7,136 nt of DNA from assembly GCA_012267605.1 (NCBI GenBank), contig JAAXGF010000093.1:1-7136 (forward strand). The letters are read 5' to 3'. The DNA comes from Alphaproteobacteria bacterium. Its GTDB lineage: Bacteria > Pseudomonadota > Alphaproteobacteria > JAAXGF01. The position numbers were made by a program, and so were the translations under genes. A model generated the notes under the pieces. The model was not told where the DNA came from, did not search any database, and worked only from the letters and a program-made list of their open reading frames with translations. Shown in pieces: positions 1 to 6,848 of the stretch (the stretch's first letter is position 1; every line of letters starts with the position of its first letter).

Positions 1-129
1 GAGAATGAGGCGCGGGTCGGCAGATTCCATCAGGGCCGGCAGGTAGAAAACCCTGCACGAACAGGCCGGATATAGAACTGCAACCTGCTTCCGCCTGAAC
101 ACCAAATCGGTCCTTGCCTCCGGGAGGCG
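1..129 (-). pseudogene. possible decayed remnant of a Vsr-type DNA endonuclease gene
   Basis: Read on the minus strand, positions 111 to 73 encode TDLVFRRKQVAVL. This resembles the segment of Vsr (very short patch repair) endonucleases that runs R-x-D-x-V-F-x-x-x-x-V-A-V just before the conserved D-G-C-F-W-H-x-C block. In the same frame that block is not recognisable. Shifting frame by one base at about 73-76 gives ISGLFVQG (73 to 50), whose codons faintly resemble I-D-G-C-F-W-H-G. This would fit a one-base deletion plus later decay. The reading runs off the left edge, so only a fragment is visible, and it overlaps the promoter region of the next gene, where a working gene is unlikely. The similarity is short and recalled from memory of the family, and chance is a real alternative. 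Confidence 0.18.
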
Positions 130-139
130 TCCATATAGA
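116..139 (+). promoter_or_regulatory. palindrome and -10-like element before the 145-552 gene
   Basis: GCCTC (116-120) and GAGGC (124-128) form an inverted repeat around CGG. Just downstream lies TATAGA (134-139), which matches four of six bases of a sigma70 -10 box in order and would place transcription start at about 145-146, on or next to the ATG at 145. No convincing -35 box is seen at the expected distance. The only Shine-Dalgarno-like run, GGGAGG (122-127), lies 17 bases before the ATG and inside the palindrome. The element could be a promoter with an operator, or a leader hairpin that masks a distant ribosome binding site. Confidence 0.3.
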
Positions 140-144
140 ATGGA

Positions 145-552
145 ATGACTCAACAGCGCGTATCTCGGATCCTTGCGCTCGCGGTCGTCATTCTGCTGGC
201 GTCTGCGACAGCCGGTGCGGCGGACCAAACAAGCAAGGCATTGCTCGATTCACCTGATTACGCGGACCGCGAGCTGGTCGGACACGCGGTTGGGGATTTC
301 CTCGCCATCGTCGACGATCAAATGGTCGCGATTCGCGAGACCATTGATCGGCGTGGCCAGGGCGTGCGGTCGCAACAGGCTCATCATTTTCAGGAAATGA
401 TGGTCAAACGCCGTGATGCGGTCGCGCGGGCCGAAATGTTTGAGCAAGCTTCTGCGGATGCCTGGTCGGACGTTTGGCATGATCTGGTCCTGGCGCTTGA
501 GGACCTCGCCCACGCCTACCAGGTAGCGGTCGCTGCACAGCCAACGAACTAG
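145..552 (+). CDS. small exported helix-rich protein, function unknown
   Basis: This gene encodes 135 residues that I cannot assign to a family. Residues 1-26 look like a Sec signal peptide: a basic start (R5, R8), a hydrophobic core from about 9 to 20, and a small-residue cleavage region ending A-G-A-A before D27. The mature part, about 109 residues, has no cysteine, no membrane segment and no recognised motif. It is rich in alanine, charged residues and glutamine, with long stretches expected to be alpha-helical. It is therefore probably a soluble periplasmic protein. A histidine pair (H-H at about 80-81) followed by M-M-V-K-R-R is the most distinctive part. The ATG at 145 is the only sensible start because it begins the signal peptide, but no ribosome binding site sits at normal spacing. 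The downstream ABC1-kinase gene is convergent and 443 bases away, so this gene appears monocistronic. The signal peptide makes it more credible than a random frame. Confidence 0.62.
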   Translation: MTQQRVSRILALAVVILLASATAGAADQTSKALLDSPDYADRELVGHAVGDFLAIVDDQMVAIRETIDRRGQGVRSQQAHHFQEMMVKRRDAVARAEMFEQASADAWSDVWHDLVLALEDLAHAYQVAVAAQPTN

Positions 553-995
553 CCCGAAGGTCAAGCAAAATTCTGGGATCGCCCAGCCTCTGAAACTGGC
601 GTGCTCCGGCCTTTCCCTTGGAACTTCCCTCGGGGCCCAACTCCGTCCCAGTGAATCTGAATAGGGTTCTGGGGTCATGATCGCGCGCGGTTGGGCACGC
701 GTGTCAAGCCTTACCATTGCCGACATGCGGTGCCATGCAAAGTGTATAGATTCGCTGATGAATATTGGACAGGTGTCAAAATCGGGAGCCCACGAAATTC
801 GGGACGAATTGAACCATTTGACTTAGGAAAGTGGGCTACGATTTAGCATTGCGAAAGCAAATGAGTTGCATAAACGGAACATATATGCGCTAGGTTTGGA
901 TAATTTGTGTTCCGGTCAAAGAGATCATGGGAACAGGCTGGAAGAGCCTTGTAGAATTCTGTGAAAACGCGATTTCGCTCGAAAAATTGGCCACC
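553..995. other. 443-bp intergenic stretch between convergent genes, AT-richer at its right end
   Basis: No convincing gene is seen. A small hairpin, CTGGG (573-577) and CCCAG (582-586), lies 20 bases after the upstream stop but has no T-run. Base composition drops toward the right: by my count G+C is about 48% in 781-840, 38% in 841-900 and 43% in 901-960, clearly below the flanking genes. A short hairpin AGGCT (935-939) and AGCCT (945-949) is present. An inverted repeat spans 875-914 and is listed separately. Two short open frames occur on the plus strand, 677-826 (49 residues) and 927-1046 (39 residues, running into the 3' end of the kinase gene). Neither has a recognisable product. Confidence 0.6.
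875..914 (+). promoter_or_regulatory. inverted repeat flanking a -10-like hexamer
   Basis: CGGAACA (875-881) and TGTTCCG (908-914) are perfect inverted copies 26 bases apart. Between them GATAAT (899-904) matches five of six bases of a sigma70 -10 box. The hexamer 17 bases upstream is GGAACA (876-881), which shares only the ACA half of TTGACA and lies inside the left repeat arm. The layout would suit a promoter whose operator arms surround the -10 region, with a start near 911. It could then serve the short frame at 927 or a non-coding transcript. A chance repeat in an AT-rich gap remains possible. Confidence 0.25.
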
Positions 996-2357
996 CTAAT
1001 TGCGGTCACCCGACGACGTGGGAAGTGGCACTCCGGCACGTTTTAGAGTCGCTTTTTGCTGACGGGCCAAGCGCTTGACGTCGAAGTCAGCGATTAATTC
1101 CTCGAACAATCGGTGCCAATTGACCTCTGCCTTGAGATGAAGGAACACTGCGCCCAGGCCAACCGCGGCACGGTCCATGTAAACGAACTCTCGGGGCGGC
1201 TTGACGCCGCCGAGGTCGCGTAGGCGGCGATGGACTTCGACCGCGACATTGTAGCCATAAACCCCAGTTACTTCCTGGATTCGCCGGGCGCGGTCGTCGA
1301 GGATGGGGGCGTAAACGAAACGCGCCCATAGGTTCAGTGCATCGATGACCGCACTACTGACTCCGGCGAATCCCCAAGTCTCATATGCGTGGACTGCCAG
1401 ATCCTGATCGTCGTTTTGCAGGGCGTGGTAAAGATCGATCACGCCCTCGACGAATTTGGGCGGGAAAACCCGAATGCAGCCGAAATCGAGCAGATTGAGC
1501 GTGCAGTCGGGACGCACCGAGTAGTTGCCCAGATGGGGGTCACCGTGAATCACCCCGCTGTCGTAGAACGGCTTGTACCAGGCGCGAAACATATTGTGGG
1601 CAAGCCGGTTACGCTGATCGATAGTCTGGCTCTTGAACTGTAACAAAGGCGCGCCTTCAAGCCAGTTCATGGTCAACAACCGGCGGGTCGAGAGTTTGGC
1701 AATCGCTTGCGGTACGCGTACGCCTGGCTCGTCCTTGAGCATGTCGCCATAGAGCCGCATATGGCGCGCCTCCAGCTCGTAATCGAGTTCTTCGCGCAGG
1801 CGGTCGCCGATTTCCGCATGGATTTCGCCGGGGTCGATGGCTTGGTCATAACGTTTGTAGATGGCGAACACCACTTTTAGCTGCTTGAGGTCGGCCTCGA
1901 CGGCAGATCCCATGTCCGGATATTGAAGCTTGCAGGCCAGTTCGCTTCCGTCCAAGGCCACCGCCTTGTGAACCTGGCCGAGAGAAGCCGCTGCCGCCGC
2001 TGTGGTTTCGAAATGCTTGAACAGCTTTCGCCAATTCGCGCCTAATTCGCTCGCCATCCGACGTTTGACAAAGGACCAACCCATGGATGGCGCGTTGGCC
2101 TGAAGTTGAGTGAGTTCCCCGACGTATTCCTGGGGCATCGAGTCCGGAATGGTCGCCATTAGTTGCGCCACCTTCATCAGGGGCCCTTTCAGCCCGCCCA
2201 GGGCACGGCGCAGGTCGGCCGCGTGACGGTCGCGATTAATGGGAACTCCGAGTAAGCGCTCTGCTCCGAAGCGGGCGGCGATACCTCCGACCGAAGTGCC
2301 TACCCTTGCGTAGCGCTTAACCCGTCCTGTGAGACTGTCGCCGCCAGACTGAGACAT
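996..2357 (-). CDS. ABC1/UbiB-family atypical protein kinase-like protein
   Basis: The 453-residue product belongs to the ABC1 (AarF/UbiB/COQ8) family, atypical kinase-like ATPases linked in other organisms to ubiquinone synthesis and lipid homeostasis. Visible landmarks in order: a K-x-x-Q motif in the N-terminal extension (K62-V-A-Q65, where the family usually has K-x-G-Q); the alanine-rich loop replacing the usual glycine loop, AAAAASLGQVH (120-130); the ATP-site lysine K143 in ACKLQYP; an E-L-D motif (190-192); the catalytic loop HGDPHLGN (271-278); and the metal-binding DFG (291-293). No strong C-terminal membrane helices are seen, unlike classical UbiB, so it is probably cytosolic or peripheral. 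The ATG at 2357 is preferred. An in-frame GTG at 2372 is possible, and neither has a clear ribosome binding site. The start lies 28 bases after the stop of the peptidase gene, which suggests one operon and possibly coupled translation. Whether it acts in quinone synthesis cannot be told from the sequence. Confidence 0.94.
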   Translation of the reverse strand: MSQSGGDSLTGRVKRYARVGTSVGGIAARFGAERLLGVPINRDRHAADLRRALGGLKGPLMKVAQLMATIPDSMPQEYVGELTQLQANAPSMGWSFVKRRMASELGANWRKLFKHFETTAAAAASLGQVHKAVALDGSELACKLQYPDMGSAVEADLKQLKVVFAIYKRYDQAIDPGEIHAEIGDRLREELDYELEARHMRLYGDMLKDEPGVRVPQAIAKLSTRRLLTMNWLEGAPLLQFKSQTIDQRNRLAHNMFRAWYKPFYDSGVIHGDPHLGNYSVRPDCTLNLLDFGCIRVFPPKFVEGVIDLYHALQNDDQDLAVHAYETWGFAGVSSAVIDALNLWARFVYAPILDDRARRIQEVTGVYGYNVAVEVHRRLRDLGGVKPPREFVYMDRAAVGLGAVFLHLKAEVNWHRLFEELIADFDVKRLARQQKATLKRAGVPLPTSSGDRN

Positions 2358-2385
2358 TTTGTCGTCGGTCACTTCGAATTGTGGA

Positions 2386-4167
2386 TCACTGGAGCGCGGT
2401 CTCGAGCTCGTCGACGAAGGCGGAAATAACCCCCAGGCCCTTGGACCAAAACGCGGGATCGCCGGCGTTGAGCCCGAACGGTGCGAGCAATTCCTTGTGA
2501 CGCAGGCTGCCGCCGGCACGCAGCATGGTCAAATACTTCTCCTCGAATCCATGGGGCGCGTCCTGATAGGCAGCATAAAGGGCGTTCACCAAACAATCGC
2601 CGAAGGAATACGCATACACGTAGAAGGGTGCTTGGATGAAATGACTGATGTAGGCCCAAAAATGCCGGTATTCGTCGTCGAAGTGAAACGCCGGTCCGAG
2701 GCTTTCGGCCTGCACTTCAAGCCAAATTTCGCCGATTCGATCCGCTGTGATCTCACCCTCGCGCCGTTCGTCGTGAAGCCGTCGCTCAAAGCCGCAAAAT
2801 GCGGTTTGGCGGACTACCGTGTTCAGCATGTCCTCGACCTTTGAGGCCAGCATTACGCGGCGGCGACTGGCATCGGTCTCGGCCTTCAAGAGAGCTTGAA
2901 ACGTGAGTTGTTCGCCGAAAACGGACGCTGTTTCGCACAGGGTGAGCGGAGCGTTGGCCATGAGATACCCTTGGTCGGCCGAGAGCAAATTGTGGATTCC
3001 ATGACCCAATTCATGAGCCAGGGTCGCTACGTCACGGGTTTTGCCCTGGTAGCTGAGTAAGATATAGGGGTGGACGCTTGGTACGGTGGGATGGGCAAAG
3101 GCGCCGCCTGCCTTGCCCGGACGCACCTGGGCGTCGATCCAACCGCCATCGAAGAACCGTTCGCCGAGGTCGGCGAGGGTGGAGGAGAATGCTCGATAGG
3201 CCCCGATCACGACATCTTTCGCCTCGTCCCAGGGAATAGTGCGGTCGTCGCTTTCCGGCAACGGCGCGTTGCGATCCCAATGCTCGAGCACTTCGAGTCC
3301 CAACCAGCGGGCTTTGAGGGCGTAATATCGGTGGGAAAGCCGGGGAACGCTGTCGCGCACAGCGGCGAGCAAAGCCTCAACCACTTCGTCCTCCACATGG
3401 TTCGCCAGGTTGCGCGAGGAGATCGGCCGCTCGAAACCACGCCAACGGTCCTCGATCTCCTTATCCTTGATCAAGGTGTTCAGAATGAGCGCGAAGGTGC
3501 GGGCGTTTTCGCCCAATACCGTGCCCAACGCCTTTCCTGCTCGGCGTCGTGTATCTCGATCCGGATCGGATAGCCGGTGCAGGGCCTCTTCACAGGTCAA
3601 TTTTTCGCCGTTCATGGGAAAACGCAGTCCCGCGACGGTTTCCTCGAACAAGCGGCACCAAGCGGAGCTGCCGGTCACCCATTTCTCGTGCAGAAGCTTT
3701 TCCAACTCGTCGGACAATTGGTGGGGACGCCACACCCGCTGATCACGTATCCAAGACGCGTATCGGGCTGCTTTCGATGATTGGAGTTTTTGCGTCAGCG
3801 CGCCATCGTCGATACGGTTGAGTTCCAGGCCGAAGAACACGGTGAGCGTAAGGATATCGTTCACCCGCTCCTGAATGGTCTGGGCGAACTTACCGGCCTT
3901 GGGGTCGTCGAGAGCGGCGCTGTGATGGAGATTGGCGTAGCTGAGAATGCGCCCGATCGCCTCCTGAAAACTTTCGTAGGCGGTGATCGCCTCACCGAAG
4001 GCATCGCCATCGAGCCCGGCGAGCTTGCCCTCATAAGCGCCTTGAAGCCGTTGGGCCTCGGCGCGGCAATCGGCCAACGCGGTTTCTAGTTCGGGTGCGT
4101 CTGGTCCTGGAAACAGATCGGAAAGGTCCCATTTCGGCAGAGTGCCGACGTCGGCATGGGTGCTCAT
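2386..4167 (-). CDS. pepF: M3-family oligoendopeptidase (oligoendopeptidase F type)
   Basis: The 593-residue product is a zinc metallopeptidase of family M3, which cleaves short peptides, usually in the cytoplasm during peptide turnover. The zinc-binding HELGH motif is at 385-389, with H385 and H389 as ligands and E386 as the catalytic base. The third ligand is probably E412 in the following ETASVFGE segment (412-419), which corresponds to the E-x-A-S-x-x-x-E pattern of oligoendopeptidases. A C-terminal YVYAYSFG (516-523) matches the tyrosine-rich substrate-binding segment of the family. The length of about 600 residues is normal, and no signal peptide or membrane segment is seen. The ATG at 4167 is supported by an AGGA ribosome binding site six bases upstream. 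The ABC1-kinase gene follows after 28 bases on the same strand, so this is probably the first gene of a two-gene operon. It diverges from the acyl-CoA synthetase gene. The gene symbol rests on family membership, and the substrate range is unknown. Confidence 0.96.
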   Translation of the reverse strand: MSTHADVGTLPKWDLSDLFPGPDAPELETALADCRAEAQRLQGAYEGKLAGLDGDAFGEAITAYESFQEAIGRILSYANLHHSAALDDPKAGKFAQTIQERVNDILTLTVFFGLELNRIDDGALTQKLQSSKAARYASWIRDQRVWRPHQLSDELEKLLHEKWVTGSSAWCRLFEETVAGLRFPMNGEKLTCEEALHRLSDPDRDTRRRAGKALGTVLGENARTFALILNTLIKDKEIEDRWRGFERPISSRNLANHVEDEVVEALLAAVRDSVPRLSHRYYALKARWLGLEVLEHWDRNAPLPESDDRTIPWDEAKDVVIGAYRAFSSTLADLGERFFDGGWIDAQVRPGKAGGAFAHPTVPSVHPYILLSYQGKTRDVATLAHELGHGIHNLLSADQGYLMANAPLTLCETASVFGEQLTFQALLKAETDASRRRVMLASKVEDMLNTVVRQTAFCGFERRLHDERREGEITADRIGEIWLEVQAESLGPAFHFDDEYRHFWAYISHFIQAPFYVYAYSFGDCLVNALYAAYQDAPHGFEEKYLTMLRAGGSLRHKELLAPFGLNAGDPAFWSKGLGVISAFVDELETALQ

Positions 4168-4173
4168 CGTGGA

Positions 4174-4178
4174 TCCTC
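4174..4178 (-). promoter_or_regulatory. ribosome binding site of the M3 peptidase gene
   Basis: On the minus strand GAGGA (4178 to 4174) lies six bases before the ATG at 4167, a good spacing that fixes this start. The left part of the site lies in one arm of a small inverted repeat, CTCG (4176-4179) and CGAG (4184-4187) around TTTG, so it could be partly masked in the mRNA. With only four base pairs that effect is uncertain. Confidence 0.6.
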
Positions 4179-4196
4179 GTTTGCGAGTTCGTTTTC

Positions 4197-4202
4197 TACA
4201 AT
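4197..4202 (+). promoter_or_regulatory. -10-like element in the divergent intergenic region
   Basis: TACAAT matches five of six bases of the sigma70 -10 consensus and points toward the acyl-CoA synthetase gene, giving a leader of roughly 90 bases. No good -35 hexamer is seen 16-18 bases upstream, so the site may need an activator or may be a chance match. The 129-bp region between the two divergent genes must carry promoters for both directions. No clear minus-strand promoter was found in it. Confidence 0.3.
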
Positions 4203-4275
4203 GGCTTGGACGGGGCGTGAGTCCCGGTTACCCTAGATGCTCCCGAGTGGTTGGAACACATCGCGGAACGATTAT

Positions 4276-4280
4276 AGGAG
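4276..4280 (+). promoter_or_regulatory. candidate ribosome binding site of the acyl-CoA synthetase gene, unusually far from the ATG
   Basis: AGGAG (4276-4280) is the only strong Shine-Dalgarno match in the leader, but it ends 16 bases before the ATG at 4297, further than the usual 5-10. No alternative start codon lies in frame between them. The other in-frame ATG, at 4237, has no ribosome binding site at all. The site therefore favours 4297 weakly. Confidence 0.4.
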
Positions 4281-4296
4281 AAGCGGACAACCGCGG

Positions 4297-6060
<1,764 letters not shown>

Positions 6061-6113
6061 TGGAACACGAGCGTGTGTTTAGTTCACCGATATTCACTCC
6101 CTGCGTATGCCTA

Positions 6114-6165
6114 GGTGGACGCGAGCGGTCCGCTCTGCTAGCTTTCGACTTGTGGGCGGTCCACC
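6114..6165 (+). promoter_or_regulatory. nested inverted repeats in the leader of the four-cysteine protein gene
   Basis: GGTGGAC (6114-6120) and GTCCACC (6159-6165) are perfect inverted copies. Between them sits a 13-base near-palindrome, GAGCGGTCCGCTC (6123-6135), able to form a 5-bp stem with a 3-base loop. The GGAC at 6117-6120 could instead pair with GTCC at 6128-6131, so alternative folds exist. The element lies 54 bases after the stop of the acyl-CoA synthetase gene and 33 bases before the start at 6199. It could be a weak terminator (no T-run is present), an operator or a regulatory leader. Confidence 0.3.
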
Positions 6166-6185
6166 CGGAAAATTTCGCAGGGCTG

Positions 6186-6192
6186 AAGGGAG
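6186..6192 (+). promoter_or_regulatory. ribosome binding site that selects the start at 6199
   Basis: AAGGGAG (6186-6192) directly abuts an in-frame ATG at 6193, leaving no spacing, but lies six bases before the second in-frame ATG at 6199. The second ATG is therefore the likely start and removes two residues from the N-terminus. Confidence 0.65.
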
Positions 6193-6198
6193 ATGCCA

Positions 6199-6534
6199 AT
6201 GCGCGGGATATTTAAATTGTTTTTTGCCGGACTGTTTTTGGTTGGCGTTCTTGTGGGCAGCGCCACGCTCGCTTCGGCCGGCCCTACGAATAAAAGTTGC
6301 GACAAGGCGACTTTCCATGTTTACGGCATCGAGGCAGAGAATAACGGCGTCGATTCGGTCGTCGTCCTCAAGTACGATTTGCTTGCGAGCAATACCGCGC
6401 GTTGCGTAACGCCCGAGAAATATCCTCTGATCATTCCGCGAAAACAGCTCTATTGCGAACGGGAGATCAAGGGGGTTTGTGGCATGTCCTCGCCGCTATT
6501 CAAAGCTTGGTCCTACGACGCATTCCCCGGTTGA
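6199..6534 (+). CDS. small exported protein with four cysteines, function unknown
   Basis: This gene encodes 111 residues, and I do not recognise a family. Residues 1-27 form a clear Sec signal peptide: R2 and K7, a hydrophobic core from about 8 to 20, and an A-S-A cleavage site before G28. The mature protein of about 84 residues holds exactly four cysteines (C34, C69, C86, C94), enough for two disulfide bonds in an oxidising periplasmic or extracellular space. Alternating hydrophobic stretches such as SVVVLKYDLL (53-62) and YPLIIP (75-80) suggest a compact beta-rich fold. It ends with aromatic residues and the terminus D-A-F-P-G. The start is set by a strong ribosome binding site six bases upstream. 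It lies 138 bases after the acyl-CoA synthetase gene, behind a leader with inverted repeats, so it may have its own promoter. A strong hairpin follows 47 bases after the stop. Signal peptide, ribosome binding site and coherent composition support a real gene. Confidence 0.72.
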   Translation: MRGIFKLFFAGLFLVGVLVGSATLASAGPTNKSCDKATFHVYGIEAENNGVDSVVVLKYDLLASNTARCVTPEKYPLIIPRKQLYCEREIKGVCGMSSPLFKAWSYDAFPG

Positions 6535-6581
6535 GTCCGCGACTGCCGATTATTGATCGACGCCTTCTGCCGGCTTGACCT

Positions 6582-6603
6582 GGCGCGTTATCCGCGACGC
6601 GCC
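6582..6603 (+). terminator. strong GC-rich hairpin after the four-cysteine protein gene
   Basis: GGCGCGT (6582-6588) and ACGCGCC (6597-6603) form a perfect 7-bp stem with an 8-base loop, 47 bases after the stop codon at 6534. A run of four T follows at 6614-6617, about ten bases after the stem, which is too far for a textbook intrinsic terminator. It may act as an RNA 3'-end stabiliser, as a terminator with help from Rho, or as the first member of the hairpin series downstream. Confidence 0.35.
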
Positions 6604-6628
6604 TCTGAAACAGTTTTCGTGTAGGAAG

Positions 6629-6848
6629 ATTCCGGCGAGATCGGCTCCGGGAATGCTCGATTTTGAGCAAAATTGAGGGCCGGTGTAATTCCGGCCCTCG
6701 AAGCGAACGCATGAGATGCTTTCTTGGCCCGCCTTGCGCCGCTTGGCACAAGGCGGTATCGGTTGTCGTTCTTAAGCGCTCCGCTTGGCAGCGTTGTGTC
6801 CCCTGGTGGGCAAAGGGGATGGGAATCGGATGAGCACCGGCAACCGGT
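6629..6848. repeat. series of consecutive hairpins, possible structured RNA or terminator cluster
   Basis: Inverted repeats follow one another: ATTCCGG (6629-6635) with CCGGGAAT (6647-6654, one bulged G); CTCGATTTT (6656-6664) with AAAATTGAG (6669-6677, one G-T pair); GAGGGCCGG (6675-6683) with CCGGCCCTC (6691-6699, perfect 9 bp); CGCCTTG (6730-6736) with CAAGGCG (6749-6755), extended inside by GCC/GGC around a GCTT loop; CGCTCC (6777-6782) with GG and AGCG (6787-6793, one bulged C), again with a GCTT loop; CCCCT (6800-6804) with AGGGG (6814-6818); and ACCGG (6836-6840) with CCGGT (6844-6848). The second and third share bases 6675-6677 and exclude each other. Read on the minus strand, the 9-bp hairpin is followed by AATTTT, so it could also end a leftward transcript. 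Confidence 0.4.

Noticed and set aside
250..726. 158-residue minus-strand frame overlapping the exported helical protein
   Set aside because: The plus-strand frame has a good signal peptide. The minus-strand frame is proline- and arginine-rich without any motif or ribosome binding site.
677..826. 49-residue plus-strand frame in the 553-995 gap
   Set aside because: It has no convincing ribosome binding site, no motif and no neighbour that would explain it. It was too weak to call as a gene.
962..981. Possible intrinsic terminator for the ABC1 kinase gene (minus strand, GCGA/TCGC followed by TTTT)
   Set aside because: With a loop of at least three bases only a 3-bp stem remains, which is too weak to call.
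2358..2519. 54-residue N-terminal extension of the ABC1 kinase frame, with a start at 2519
   Set aside because: It overlaps the coding end of the peptidase gene, has low-complexity P/S/R-rich content and has no family resemblance. The ATG at 2357 fits the family start.
2359..2844. 161-residue plus-strand frame antisense to the peptidase 3' end
   Set aside because: It is a shadow of the peptidase coding sequence, with no ribosome binding site and no domain.
3070..3573. 167-residue plus-strand frame antisense to the M3 peptidase
   Set aside because: It lies wholly within a strongly supported gene on the other strand and has no motif. Such frames are expected opposite GC-rich codons.
4237..4296. 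20-residue upstream extension of the acyl-CoA synthetase
   Set aside because: There is no ribosome binding site before 4237, and the added residues are polar with no resemblance to the family N-terminus. The fold begins at the ATG at 4297.
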